From contig NZ_JACZCS010000024.1 of NCBI RefSeq assembly GCF_014904745.1, positions 35,791-99,790 of the forward strand: a stretch of DNA of 64,000 nt. The letters run 5' to 3'. The notes under the pieces are model-generated. The model was not told where the DNA came from. It saw nothing but the letters and a program-made list of their open reading frames with translations, and did no database searches. A program made the translations under genes and the position numbers. Shown here piece by piece: positions 1 through 8,723 of the stretch; the first letter of the stretch is position 1; each line of letters opens with the position of its first letter. Origin of the DNA: Oricola nitratireducens. GTDB taxonomy: Bacteria > Pseudomonadota > Alphaproteobacteria > Rhizobiales > Rhizobiaceae.

Positions 1-711
1 TGCGGAAAGCTCTACCACGACGTCAGTTTTTCCGTTCGCGCCGGCGAGGTTGTCGGCTTCTATGGCCTTGTGGGCGCGGGGCGCACCGAGATCGCCGAAA
101 CGCTTTTCGGCCTGCGCGAGCCATCCGCCGGAACCATCCGCCTCGGCGGCCAGAAGATTTCGATCAACTCGCCGGCCGAAGCGATTGCCAACGGTATTTC
201 GCTGGTCCCCGAAAGCCGCAAGGAACAGGGCCTGGTGCTCGGCATGAACTGCCGCGACAACATCACGCTTCCCCAGGTTGACGACATGACGGCGGGTCCC
301 TTCGTCTCAAACGGGGCCGAGATCGCGATCTACGACATGTACCGCGATCGGCTGGACATCAAGGCGCCGAGTTGGCGGAGCCTGGTGGGCAATCTCTCCG
401 GCGGCAACCAGCAGAAAATCGTGATCGGCAAGTGGCTTGCCATGAAGCCGCGCGTTCTGATCGTCGACGAGCCGACGCGGGGCATCGATGTCGGCTCGAA
501 GGCGGAGATCCACAACCTCATCCGCGAACTTGCCCATTCCGGCTACGCCGTGATCGTTATTTCGTCCGAAATGCCTGAAATCCTGCGTGTCTCCGACCGC
601 GTCATTGCGATGTACCAGGGCCGGATCATGCGCGAATTCACCGCCGATGAGGTCAATGAGGACAATCTCGTCCAGGCGATCTCCGGGATCGGGAACGGCA
701 AGGCGGCGTGA
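1..711 (+). CDS. Sugar ABC transporter ATP-binding protein, C-terminal part (5' truncated by window)
   Basis: The reading frame is open from base 1, so the start lies outside the window. What remains is the second ATPase domain of an RbsA/MglA-type double-domain protein. Seen: a degenerate Walker A (GLVGAGRTE, which lacks the usual Lys and is typical of the C-terminal half of this family), the signature LSGGNQQK and a Walker B with VLIVDEPTRGIDVG. By family it energises uptake of a monosaccharide or polyol with a periplasmic binding protein and a permease that must lie upstream. Its stop overlaps the next start (TGATG), so it is co-transcribed with the dehydrogenase and ThuA genes, pointing to a sugar-catabolic operon. 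The sugar cannot be told from this half. Confidence 0.93.
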   Translation, partial: CGKLYHDVSFSVRAGEVVGFYGLVGAGRTEIAETLFGLREPSAGTIRLGGQKISINSPAEAIANGISLVPESRKEQGLVLGMNCRDNITLPQVDDMTAGPFVSNGAEIAIYDMYRDRLDIKAPSWRSLVGNLSGGNQQKIVIGKWLAMKPRVLIVDEPTRGIDVGSKAEIHNLIRELAHSGYAVIVISSEMPEILRVSDRVIAMYQGRIMREFTADEVNEDNLVQAISGIGNGKAA

Positions 712-1583
712 TGCGTATCGGTTTTACCGGCCTCGGGCGCATGGGAGCGCCGATGGCTACCAATATTGCCGCGGCCGGATTTCCGCTCACCGTGTGGAAC
801 CGTAATCGAACCCGCGCTGAAGCCTTCGCGGAAGACACCGCCGCCGCCGTTGCCGACACACCGCGCCTTCTTGCCGAAGCGAGCGATGTCGTCGTCACCA
901 TGCTCGCCGACGATGCGGCATCGCAGGAGGTGTATTGCGGAGCGGAAGGACTGTTCTCCGGCAAAGCCGGCGCGACGACTTTCATCGAGATGGGCACGAT
1001 GAGCCCGGACCACATCGAGGATCTTGCGCGCGCCGCGGGTCAAAACCGTCGGGTCATAGACGCGCCCGTATCGGGATCGACGGGAGCGGCGCAGAACGCG
1101 GCGCTAATGATCATGGCCGGTTGCGACGAGACGGTTGCCTTGCCGGTGATGCCGCTCTTCGAAGCGGTCGGACGGAAAACAATCTGCCTCGGTCGAAGGG
1201 GCGCCGGCGCAGTGATGAAACTCGCGGTCAACTCGATCATTCACGGCCTGAACCAGACTTTCGCCGAGGCGCTGACGCTTGCGGAGGGAGCGGGGATCGA
1301 CGCGGCTGCGGCGTTCGACGCGATCGAGGCGTCGGCCGCAGCCGCACCGATGCTTTCCTATCGCCGGCCGCTCTATCTCGACGAGGCGGCGCACGATGTG
1401 ACCTTCACGGTCGCGCTGGCGCGAAAGGACATGGCGCTCGCCGTCGGGCTTGCCGAGCGCTTCGGGGTCGCCATGCCGCAGGCGCGTCTCAATCTGGAGC
1501 GCCTGCTGGATGCGGAAACAAAAGGTTTCGGCGGTCGGGATATGGCGTCGATTGTCAGTTACATGAGAAAGGAAAAACCATGA
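711..1583 (+). CDS. NAD(P)-dependent beta-hydroxyacid dehydrogenase (3-HIBADH/6PGDH family)
   Basis: A 290-residue protein with an N-terminal Rossmann motif GLGRMGAPMA at residues 7-16, the conserved mid-protein GSTGAA segment and the catalytic-lysine region GAVMKLAVN near residue 170. The length is normal for 3-hydroxyisobutyrate or tartronate semialdehyde reductases. The ATG at 711 is preferred over a GTG three bases earlier because it sits in the TGATG junction with the ABC gene. It oxidises or reduces a small beta-hydroxyacid with NAD(P). Between an ABC sugar ATPase and a ThuA protein it probably acts on an intermediate of the imported sugar; the true substrate is not readable from sequence. 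Confidence 0.88.
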   Translation: MRIGFTGLGRMGAPMATNIAAAGFPLTVWNRNRTRAEAFAEDTAAAVADTPRLLAEASDVVVTMLADDAASQEVYCGAEGLFSGKAGATTFIEMGTMSPDHIEDLARAAGQNRRVIDAPVSGSTGAAQNAALMIMAGCDETVALPVMPLFEAVGRKTICLGRRGAGAVMKLAVNSIIHGLNQTFAEALTLAEGAGIDAAAAFDAIEASAAAAPMLSYRRPLYLDEAAHDVTFTVALARKDMALAVGLAERFGVAMPQARLNLERLLDAETKGFGGRDMASIVSYMRKEKP

Positions 1584-2308
1584 AGGCAGTCCTGTTTGCC
1601 GGCGGCTGGGAAGGACATAGTCCGAAAGACTTCGCCGACTGGGCCGAGGCACTGCTCATCGGAGAAGGTTTCGAGGTCGAGGTTTACGACACGCTGGCTC
1701 CGCTTGCGGATCCGGACAGCCTTGCCGATGTCGATCTGATCGTTCCGGTCTGGTCGAGCGCGCGGTCGGCACACCGGCCGGAATTCGGCAACATGACCAA
1801 GGACGAGGAGGACGGCCTGCTCAAGCTCGTGGGGGATGGCTGCGGCATTGCCGGCTGGCACGGCCATATGGGGGATGCTTTCCGTGATCGTCCGACCTAT
1901 CACTTCCTGATCGGAGGCCAGTTCGTGGCACATCCGCCGGGCTGGCCCGACAATCCGGTACCGTCTGACGATTTCGTCGACTACGACGTTACGATCACAC
2001 GTCCGGGCGACCCCATCGTCAAGGGTATCCGCAGCTTCCGGCTGTTCTCCGAACAATATTACATGCTCACCGATCCCTCCAACGAGGTGCTGGCGACGAC
2101 GACCTTTTCGGGCGATCACCTGTGGTGGATCGAAGGCACCGTGATCCCGGTCGTCTGGAAAAGGCGCTGGGACAAGGGCAGGGTGTTCTACTGCTCCATC
2201 GGCCATCGCCTTGATGACCTGAAGGTACCTCAGGTGACCGAAATCATCCGTCGCGGCATGCTGTGGGCAGGTTATCGTGGCGGAGACGAAGCTACCGCCA
2301 GATTTTGA
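1580..2308 (+). CDS. ThuA domain-containing protein
   Basis: A 242-residue protein of the ThuA/trehalose-utilisation family (class I glutamine amidotransferase-like fold). Characteristic segments are the N-terminal VLFAGGWEGH, the central GWHGHMGDAFRDR and the C-terminal VFYCSIGH. Its ATG overlaps the previous stop (ATGA), so it is the third gene of the ABC-dehydrogenase operon. ThuA proteins of rhizobia are linked to oxidation of disaccharides or sugar alcohols to keto-sugars; that role is known for a few members and inferred here from the operon. No signal peptide is seen, so it is cytoplasmic. Confidence 0.85.
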   Translation: MKAVLFAGGWEGHSPKDFADWAEALLIGEGFEVEVYDTLAPLADPDSLADVDLIVPVWSSARSAHRPEFGNMTKDEEDGLLKLVGDGCGIAGWHGHMGDAFRDRPTYHFLIGGQFVAHPPGWPDNPVPSDDFVDYDVTITRPGDPIVKGIRSFRLFSEQYYMLTDPSNEVLATTTFSGDHLWWIEGTVIPVVWKRRWDKGRVFYCSIGHRLDDLKVPQVTEIIRRGMLWAGYRGGDEATARF

Positions 2309-2456
2309 TGCAACTCGAAGTAAGGCTCAATGTCAGGAGTTGACGGTGGATTTAAATGTTAATGTAGGAAAAATTCCAGACTGCGCATTTCCCTGTTCGC
2401 ACTTGAGCGTGTCAGACCAGATCCAAGCATAGGCTTGGCACTCTTTTTGCGAATGC

Positions 2457-2909
2457 TCATCCATTGCCCGGATCGATCCTGAACACCGCATCAAATCTCT
2501 GCAGATTCTCACTCGAACGGCGCATGGGGTCATAATCCGGTTCGGGAAGCGGCGCGACGACATCCCAGTGCTCCGCCATCTGGCCCTGCTCGTTGAACCG
2601 GATGAAATCTGCGATCGCATGCGTGGCGATCAGCTTGTGCAGGATCACCATGTCGCCGCTGGCGAATATCTGGACCGGTCGCCATTGCTTGCGGTTCGGG
2701 CGTTTGCGCGCGACTTGCAGGATGTAACGGCGCAAGCCCTCGCGGCCCTGCGCGATACCGGGCGTATGCTGGATATAGTCTTCGGCCACCGACCGGTCGA
2801 TCAGCGTGAGATCGTCGCCGTGCATGCAGTCGCGCATGAATTCCAGCACCGTCTTCTCATTTGCCGTCAGGTCTGCGCGCACCCATGGATCGTAGGGGTT
2901 GTGTTCCAT
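2457..2909 (-). CDS. SnoaL-like / NTF2-fold polyketide cyclase family protein
   Basis: A 150-residue NTF2-fold protein. It shows the SnoaL-like pattern VLEFMRDCMHG...YIQHTP...GREGLRRYI and a C-terminal strand HWDVVAPLPE. Such proteins are small alpha+beta cones often annotated as polyketide cyclase or ester cyclase, but most family members in sugar-acid operons have no known reaction. Its ATG overlaps the stop of the upstream IlvD/Edd gene by one base, so it is the last gene of the TRAP-transporter operon. The 148 bases between this gene and ThuA hold no clear terminator. Confidence 0.8.
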   Translation of the reverse strand: MEHNPYDPWVRADLTANEKTVLEFMRDCMHGDDLTLIDRSVAEDYIQHTPGIAQGREGLRRYILQVARKRPNRKQWRPVQIFASGDMVILHKLIATHAIADFIRFNEQGQMAEHWDVVAPLPEPDYDPMRRSSENLQRFDAVFRIDPGNG

Positions 2910-4618
2910 CAGTCTATGTCTCCGCTGGTATCGACCGCACCGGAATGGGTGACCGCGCCCCGGTTGGCGCCACCGACGACCGCAGCGTATTTTTCGAGTA
3001 CGCCGGATAGCCGCCGGTACGCCGGCTCTGGTAATCCGGCGCGGCGTTCGGCGAGAGTTTCGTCGTCCACTTCAAGCGTGATCGCCGCGGCATCGGGCGT
3101 CGCGTCGATGGAGATCATGTCGCCGTCGCGGACGAGCGCGATCGGTCCGCCGATTGCCGCCTCCGGACCGGCATAGCCGATACAGAGGCCGCGCGACGCG
3201 CCGGAGAATCGCCCATCGGTCAGAAGCGCGACCTTCTCGCCCATGCCCTGACCGTAAATCAGTGCGGTGATGCCAAGCATCTCCTTCATGCCGGGCGATC
3301 CTTTCGGACCCTCATGGCGAACCACGATGACGTCTCCCTCCGAGTAAAGGCGGTTTTCGATGGCGCTTTGGCAGGCTGCCTCGCCATCGAACACGCGTGC
3401 AGGCCCGCGGTGTCGCAGTTTCTTCAGGCCCGCAACCTTGATCAGCGCGCCGTCGGGGCAGAGATTGCCTTTCAGGACGATTACGCCGCCATTCGGCGCC
3501 AACGGGGCGGAAACGGTCCTGACCACCTCGCCGTCCGGCGCCGGCAGGTCAGCGACTTCCTCGGCAAGAGGCCGGCCGGTAAGCGTGAGCGCCGACCCGT
3601 CGATATGCCCGCTGCGGATCAGTTCCGCGATGATCACACCCGTTCCGCCGATTTCGTGAATATCGCGGGCGAGATATTTCCCGCCCGGCGACAGATTGCC
3701 GATCAGCGGCGTACGGGCGAAAACGCGCGCCGCGTCGTCGAGGTCGAAATCAATACCGGCCTCATGGGCAATTGCGGGTATGTGCAGCGCGGCGTTTGTC
3801 GAACCGCCCGTTGCGGCAACGAGCGCACAGGCATTTTCCAGCGCTGTCCTCGTGACGATCTCGCGCGGCAGGGGCGCATCGCCGGCGATCGCCGCCATGA
3901 CGAGCCTGCCCGCCTGGCGAAGATGCGTCAGACGCTCAGAATAGACGGCCGGAACCATCGACAATCCGACAGGCGCCAGCCCAAGCGCTTCGGAGACCAT
4001 TGCCATGGTGTTGGCCGTGAACTGACCGGCACACGACCCGGCGGTCGGGATGCTCTTGTTCTGGAGTTCATCCAACTGTTCGCGGGTTGCCGTGCCGGCG
4101 ATCATTTTTCCGACGGTCTCGAATGCATCGAGAACCGTCACGTCGCGGCCATTCACGCGGCCCGGTATCGCGGCGCCGCCGAAGATGAATGCTCCGGGCG
4201 CATTGACACGCAGAATGCCCATCATCAGGCCCGGCAGGTTCTTGTCGCATCCGCCGATTGCGACCACCCCGTCGAAGCAATGCGCGCGCATCGTGGTCTC
4301 GACGCTGTCGGCGATTAGTTCACGCGATACGAGCGAGAACCGCATGCCCGGATGTGCCATCGTCAAGCCGTCCGAGACGGAGACCACAGGCGTTTCATGC
4401 GGATATCCGCCGGCGCCGTAGATGCCGGTTTTCACCTGCTGCGCCTGATCGCGCAGGTTCATGTTGCATGGACTCATATCGCCGCCGGTATGGACGACAG
4501 CGATATGCGGGCGTTCGATTTCCTCTTCAGAAAGGCCCATCCCCTTCAGGAACGCCTTTGAATTCTCCCGCATGAGCGTTGAGTAGATTGTCGGGAATTG
4601 CCGCCGCCGCATGGTCAT
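2909..4618 (-). CDS. IlvD/Edd-family dehydratase (sugar-acid or dihydroxy-acid dehydratase)
   Basis: A 569-residue dehydratase with the three cysteines that bind the Fe-S cluster in this family: C51 in SPCNMN, C124 in GGCDKNLPG and C196 in PTAGSCAGQFTANTMAM. The C-terminal half has GRFSGASRGLCIGYAGPEA, holding the active-site serine region. The family removes water from 2,3-dihydroxy acids: DHAD in branched-chain amino-acid synthesis, or aldonic-acid dehydratases in sugar catabolism. Its place ten bases after a TRAP permease and before a SnoaL-like gene favours a catabolic sugar-acid dehydratase over biosynthetic IlvD. A second possible start (ATG at 4612) would lose two residues only. Confidence 0.9.
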   Translation of the reverse strand: MTMRRRQFPTIYSTLMRENSKAFLKGMGLSEEEIERPHIAVVHTGGDMSPCNMNLRDQAQQVKTGIYGAGGYPHETPVVSVSDGLTMAHPGMRFSLVSRELIADSVETTMRAHCFDGVVAIGGCDKNLPGLMMGILRVNAPGAFIFGGAAIPGRVNGRDVTVLDAFETVGKMIAGTATREQLDELQNKSIPTAGSCAGQFTANTMAMVSEALGLAPVGLSMVPAVYSERLTHLRQAGRLVMAAIAGDAPLPREIVTRTALENACALVAATGGSTNAALHIPAIAHEAGIDFDLDDAARVFARTPLIGNLSPGGKYLARDIHEIGGTGVIIAELIRSGHIDGSALTLTGRPLAEEVADLPAPDGEVVRTVSAPLAPNGGVIVLKGNLCPDGALIKVAGLKKLRHRGPARVFDGEAACQSAIENRLYSEGDVIVVRHEGPKGSPGMKEMLGITALIYGQGMGEKVALLTDGRFSGASRGLCIGYAGPEAAIGGPIALVRDGDMISIDATPDAAAITLEVDDETLAERRAGLPEPAYRRLSGVLEKYAAVVGGANRGAVTHSGAVDTSGDID

Positions 4619-4628
4619 GACCGGCTTC

Positions 4629-5924
4629 TCATTTCATCGTCGTCGGCAGGAACATCACGATCCAGGGAAACATGATCAGCAGGACAAGCCGGATGATATC
4701 CGCTCCGACGAAGGGCAGAACGCCGCGGAAGATCTTCGGCAGGCTGATGTCGCGCGCGATCGAATTGATGACAAACACATTCATGCCGACCGGCGGCGTT
4801 ATCAGGCCGAGCTCGACGGTCATGACGATGATGACGCCGAACCAGATTGGATCGAAACCCAGTTGGGTAACGACCGGATACACGATCGGCACCAGCAGTA
4901 TGATCATCGCCATGGCATCGAGGATGCAGCCCATGAAGACGAAGAAGACGAGGATCAATGCCAGCGTGCCATGCGCGCCAAGGTCGAGACTGGTCAGGAA
5001 CGATGTGATTTTCTGCGGCGTCTGGGTAACGGCCAGAAAATAGCCGAAAAGGATCGCGCCGATCAGGATCGTGTAGATCGCGACCGATGTACGCAGCGCT
5101 TCGACAAGGCTTTCCATCAATCGGCGCGCGGTCAGCCTGCCCCGCATTATGCCGATCAGCGCAGTCAGGAAGGAGCCGACGGCCGCCGCCTCGGTTGCGG
5201 TGGCGACGCCGAAATAGATGCTGCCGATGATCGCAATGAACAGCAACAGCACCGCCCAAACGCCGCTCAGCGACCGGATCGCTTCGCCGAAATTGAACGG
5301 TGTGCCCTCCGGGAGGCTTCGCGCATAGGCGATGCGAACAGTCAGCATGTACATGATGATTGCCAGCAGGCCCGGCAGAATTCCCGCGATAAAGAGCTTG
5401 CCAACATCCTGCTCGGTGATGAAGCCGTAAACCGCGAGCACTACGGAGGGCGGGATAAGAATGCCCAGCGTTCCGCCGGCGGCGATCACCCCGGTGGCGA
5501 TATCGTCGCGATAGCCGACGCGTTTCATTTCCGGCAAGGCGATTTTGGTCATGGTCGCGGCGGTCGCGACGGATGAGCCGCAGATGGCGGCAAATCCCGC
5601 ACAGGCGCCAATGGTCGACAATGCCATGCCGCCGCGAAAGACCCCGAACCATGCCTGACCGGTCCTGAACAACTCCGCCGACATGCCGGAATTGGTTGCC
5701 AGCACGCCCATCAGCACGAAGAACGGGATCAGCGTCAGGTTGAAGTCGGTCACCGTGCGGATCGGCGATTGAGCGAGCAGGTTGAGCGCGGGACCCCAGC
5801 CGACAATGGCGGCGAAACCGCCGACGCCGACAAGCCCCATCGCAACGCCGATCGGCACCCGCAGGATCATCATTGCGAACAGGGCGAGAAAACCGAAAAG
5901 CGCGATCAGATCGGCGTCACTCAT
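4629..5924 (-). CDS. dctM: TRAP transporter large permease subunit (DctM family)
   Basis: A 431-residue, very hydrophobic protein with about 12 membrane segments and DctM hallmarks: the N-terminal FGFLALFAMMILRVPIG and the conserved segment GILIPPSVVLAVYG. The start is put at the ATG at 5924 rather than the more upstream 6008, because the extra 28 residues are charged, unlike the family, and would run deep into dctQ. With this start it overlaps dctQ by 8 bases. DctM is the ion-coupled translocation channel of a tripartite periplasmic transporter. With the dehydratase downstream the likely cargo is an organic or sugar acid. Confidence 0.93.
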   Translation of the reverse strand: MSDADLIALFGFLALFAMMILRVPIGVAMGLVGVGGFAAIVGWGPALNLLAQSPIRTVTDFNLTLIPFFVLMGVLATNSGMSAELFRTGQAWFGVFRGGMALSTIGACAGFAAICGSSVATAATMTKIALPEMKRVGYRDDIATGVIAAGGTLGILIPPSVVLAVYGFITEQDVGKLFIAGILPGLLAIIMYMLTVRIAYARSLPEGTPFNFGEAIRSLSGVWAVLLLFIAIIGSIYFGVATATEAAAVGSFLTALIGIMRGRLTARRLMESLVEALRTSVAIYTILIGAILFGYFLAVTQTPQKITSFLTSLDLGAHGTLALILVFFVFMGCILDAMAMIILLVPIVYPVVTQLGFDPIWFGVIIVMTVELGLITPPVGMNVFVINSIARDISLPKIFRGVLPFVGADIIRLVLLIMFPWIVMFLPTTMK

Positions 5925-6471
5925 AACCGGCTTTTTCCTCCACGGATCCGTCTCCGGCCGCCACGTCGGCGGAATCGAAATGATCGAGCGATCCGCGTCC
6001 GGTCGCAACGAGTATCAGCCGGGCAAGAACCGTGACGATGCTGACGGCCACACCGGCCAGGGTAAGCGCCATGATCCACCAGGCCGGAATGCGAAGATCC
6101 ATCGTCGCCTCGCCGCTGCGGCTGGCGCTGAGCACCCGGCCCAGCATCTTCCAGGTCAAAAGACAGGTGAAGATCAAAAGGATCGTCCAGGCGAAAGTGT
6201 CCACCCAGCGACGCATTTTTGCCGGCAGTATCTCGGCGACAATGTCGACCTTGATGTGAGAGCCGCGAAATCCGACGCTGGCAAAGCCCCACATGATAGC
6301 GGCTCCAAGCAGCAACCGCGACAAGTCGAAGGCATCGGGTATGGGAAACGCGAACAGGTACCGGCTGACCGCGGAAATCACGACCAGTATCGTGATAAGC
6401 GCCATCAGGACTCCGGCAATCTTTTCGATCGCCAAAGAAAATCGTTCGAGGATGATCTGAAGTTTGAGCAA
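5917..6471 (-). CDS. dctQ: TRAP transporter small permease subunit (DctQ family)
   Basis: A 184-residue protein with four predicted membrane helices (near residues 15-35, 50-70, 90-110 and 128-150) and the DctQ-type motif FRGSHIKVDI between helices two and three. The acidic C-terminal tail after the last helix is unusual in length but shows no known domain. It lies between the binding-protein gene dctP and dctM, and a strong hairpin separates it from dctP. In the inner membrane it pairs with DctM to form the translocation unit. Confidence 0.92.
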   Translation of the reverse strand: MLKLQIILERFSLAIEKIAGVLMALITILVVISAVSRYLFAFPIPDAFDLSRLLLGAAIMWGFASVGFRGSHIKVDIVAEILPAKMRRWVDTFAWTILLIFTCLLTWKMLGRVLSASRSGEATMDLRIPAWWIMALTLAGVAVSIVTVLARLILVATGRGSLDHFDSADVAAGDGSVEEKAGYE

Positions 6472-6481
6472 GGCAGCGGGA

Positions 6482-6509
6482 GCCGGACGGCCATCGCGGG
6501 CCGTCCGGC
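6482..6509 (-). terminator. Intercistronic stem-loop between dctP and dctQM (attenuator/3' stabiliser)
   Basis: A perfect 11-bp stem (arms 6482-6492 and 6499-6509) with a six-base loop sits in the 50-base gap between dctP and dctQ. There is no T-run behind it on the minus strand, so it is not a classic full terminator. By analogy with other binding-protein operons it probably protects the dctP message and lowers expression of the permease genes; that role is inferred. Confidence 0.65.
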
Positions 6510-6521
6510 GTCATCCATTCG

Positions 6522-7541
6522 TTACTGGAAACGGGCGTTGTGACGATCGAGCGCCGCCACGTAGTCGGCGTAGATCTTGTCGGCGTCATAACCGGCGGCG
6601 GTCACATCCTTTTTCCACTGGTCCAGTAGCGGTGCCGCTGCGTCTCGCCACATCTGGACCTGCGCTCCGGTCGGCACGTTCAGCGTATGCTCGCCCGAAT
6701 CGATCATCTTCTGCCGCCCCGAAGCCTCGTTTTCGGCCCAGCCGGTCGAGAATTTCTTCGACCACTCCGGCGTGCAGTGATCGTCGATAACCTTCTTCAG
6801 ATCATCCGGCATGCTTTCGTATTTCGCCTTGTTGATCAGCATGATCTGCGCCGAGACATAGAAGGGCATGTCGAGATGCTGCTTCGTCTCGGAATCGATC
6901 CCGAAGATATAGATCGAGTTCCAGGGAAAGGTGATCGCATCCGCCGTGCCGTTCGCAATGGCCTCGCGCGCTTCCGGCGCCGGGACCTGGACCGGGCCGC
7001 CGCCCAGCATGCTGACGAACCGAGCTATGGTGGCGTTGGCCGGGCGCACGTTCATCCCCTTGATATCGCCGGGCTCCAGCACCGGAGTCTTGGAATGGAT
7101 CGTGCCCGGATCATGCGGATTGGCCAGACAGAACTTGACGTCCGACATCTCCTTCTTGGCGAGTTCGGCGTACCACTCATGCATTGCCTGTGCGCCTTCG
7201 GCGGCGTTGTTCATGTGGAACGGGATTTCGACAAGGCTCATGACCGGGAACCGGCCCGCCTGATAGCCCGGGTTCGTATAGGTGATGTCGGCGATCCCGT
7301 CGCGCGCCATATCGTAGTGGTCCGGCGCGGCGCCCAACTGCTGCGCGGGGAATATCTGGATATCGATCCGGCCGCCCGAAGCCTCCTTGATCGACTCGAC
7401 CCATGGTTCGATACCGAGCTTCTGAATCGGATGCGAAGCCGGCACCCAGTGTGAAAGCCGAAGCGTAACCTCCTGGGCATGGGCTGCGCCGATCGTAAGC
7501 GCGAATGCCGCAACGCCTGCGATAAGATTTCCTAGTTTCAT
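6522..7541 (-). CDS. dctP: TRAP transporter periplasmic substrate-binding protein (DctP family)
   Basis: A 339-residue protein with a clear Sec signal peptide (MKLGNLIAGVAAFALTIGAAHA, cleaved after the AHA near residue 22). A DctP fold follows, opening with VTLRLSHWVPASHP. The family's central region is present around the segment GMNVRPANATIARFVSMLGG, whose arginine normally pairs with the carboxylate of the ligand. It captures the substrate in the periplasm for DctQM. The start has a good Shine-Dalgarno (GGGAGGA on the minus strand). It is the first gene of the operon dctP-dctQ-dctM-dehydratase-SnoaL. The ligand is probably an organic or sugar acid. Confidence 0.94.
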   Translation of the reverse strand: MKLGNLIAGVAAFALTIGAAHAQEVTLRLSHWVPASHPIQKLGIEPWVESIKEASGGRIDIQIFPAQQLGAAPDHYDMARDGIADITYTNPGYQAGRFPVMSLVEIPFHMNNAAEGAQAMHEWYAELAKKEMSDVKFCLANPHDPGTIHSKTPVLEPGDIKGMNVRPANATIARFVSMLGGGPVQVPAPEAREAIANGTADAITFPWNSIYIFGIDSETKQHLDMPFYVSAQIMLINKAKYESMPDDLKKVIDDHCTPEWSKKFSTGWAENEASGRQKMIDSGEHTLNVPTGAQVQMWRDAAAPLLDQWKKDVTAAGYDADKIYADYVAALDRHNARFQ

Positions 7542-7968
7542 GATTTCCTCCCTTTAATCCGAGCCAGAACCATCCGCCGGACCGAACGCAGCAATCGGGC
7601 AAAACGCCAAATCCACCAATCCGCCGCGGATAGAACCCTCCCAAAGGTCAATTAGCCATTGTCTCGACTAATTTGTCCATCGTCCACGGCCCAATTTCGT
7701 AAATTTGTTAACTACCTTGCCTGGCCCGGCTTGTTTCATCCAGATGCTCGCGGCAACGATCCCGAACCCGCTGAATATGGGGCATGCCGGGAGCCGGACG
7801 AAGGGAAGCCATTGCCGTCGGATGATTGCGACGGCATCATCCGGCCGATGGCGAAAGCCATCCTTGCTTTCGCGCCTTACCGTGTGTTTGCTCTCGATGC
7901 GATTGCTCCGGTTCGCAATTCACTGCACGCCACGATCACCGGGCAAGTCTGAGGAGGGACTCCAGGAA
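7542..7968. other. 427-base divergent intergenic region (dctP promoter side and DUF3237 gene)
   Basis: This stretch separates dctP (leftward) from the DUF3237 gene (rightward). Short open frames cross it but lack ribosome sites and family features. The half near 7640-7720 is locally AT-rich and carries the inverted repeat listed separately. I see no RNA gene. The right half (7740-7950) has no recognisable element except the ribosome site of the next gene. Confidence 0.5.
7650..7673. promoter_or_regulatory. Candidate operator: AATTAG-N12-CTAATT inverted repeat
   Basis: A perfect 6+6 inverted repeat lies in the AT-rich part of the divergent region, 108 bases upstream of dctP. Its size and spacing would suit a dimeric regulator of the TRAP operon. 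No regulator gene lies next to it in the window, so the binding protein is unknown. Confidence 0.35.
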
Positions 7969-8436
7969 ATGGCCAAACCGCTGGTGCCGAAACTCGACCA
8001 TGTCTGCGACCTGACAGTCGAACTCGATCCGATCCGCGAAATGGGCGCCGGGCGTGCCGGCAAACGCAGGATCATTCCGATCATTGGCGGGACCGTGAGG
8101 GGTGAGCGAATAAACGGTCGCATCCTCGATCTCGGCGCCGATTGGCAGACGATTTTCGAGGACGGGCTCGCGGAACTCGATACACGCTACGCGATTGAAA
8201 CCGACGATGGAGCGACGATCGAGATCATCAACTACGGCTACCGGCACGGCCCGCCAGACGTCATCGCAGGCCTGGCGCGCGGTGACGACGTTCCGCCGGA
8301 CGCTTACTATATGCGCACCCACGCAAGGCTGGAGACGGGCGACCCCAAATATGACTGGGTGAACCGAACGCTTTTTGTCGGCTCCGGAGCGCGGTTTGCC
8401 GACAAGGTGATCGTTTCCCTGTTCTCACTTCTCTAG
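7969..8436 (+). CDS. DUF3237 domain-containing protein
   Basis: A 155-residue protein of the DUF3237 family, recognised by the N-terminal strand LVPKLDHVCDLTVEL, the central IPIIGGTVRGERINGRIL, the DTRYAIETDDGATIEIINYG segment and the C-terminal motif YDWVNRTLFVGSGAR. The ATG at 7969 is chosen because GAGGAGGGA lies nine bases before it; a longer frame upstream has no family similarity. The fold is a small beta barrel of unknown activity, often found beside sugar-acid and aromatic catabolic genes. It is divergent from the TRAP operon and may share its control region. Confidence 0.82.
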   Translation: MAKPLVPKLDHVCDLTVELDPIREMGAGRAGKRRIIPIIGGTVRGERINGRILDLGADWQTIFEDGLAELDTRYAIETDDGATIEIINYGYRHGPPDVIAGLARGDDVPPDAYYMRTHARLETGDPKYDWVNRTLFVGSGARFADKVIVSLFSLL

Positions 8437-8723
8437 CGGGGATCAATTTCGCAACTCGTCTGTTTCGGTTGCCTGGAGCCCGGCGGGGTAGTGGGTGATG
8501 AATGGCGACCGCTCAAGCCATGTCTGCTTTGGATCAGAAATGTCCGATGCGGTTGCTTGATGACACGGAAAGGATTCGAAGTCGCAATTCGGCAAGATCT
8601 GACAAAAGTCATGGCTCCGCATCGCGAAGCTTTGCCTGTCGCTCACGGCGGTCGGGGTCAGATCGAATAAAGCTTCTCCGGCTCACCCCAATCTTCCGAC
8701 CTGATCGTCGGGTTCCAGCTTCT

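Noticed and set aside
4611..5576. A 321-codon plus-strand frame opposite dctM
   Set aside because: Asp/Arg/Gln-rich sequence without domains; dctM on the other strand is certain.
8443..8646. A 67-codon minus-strand frame in the gap between the DUF3237 and small-subunit genes
   Set aside because: No ribosome site or recognisable pattern; the 287-base gap (8437-8723) shows no convincing element.
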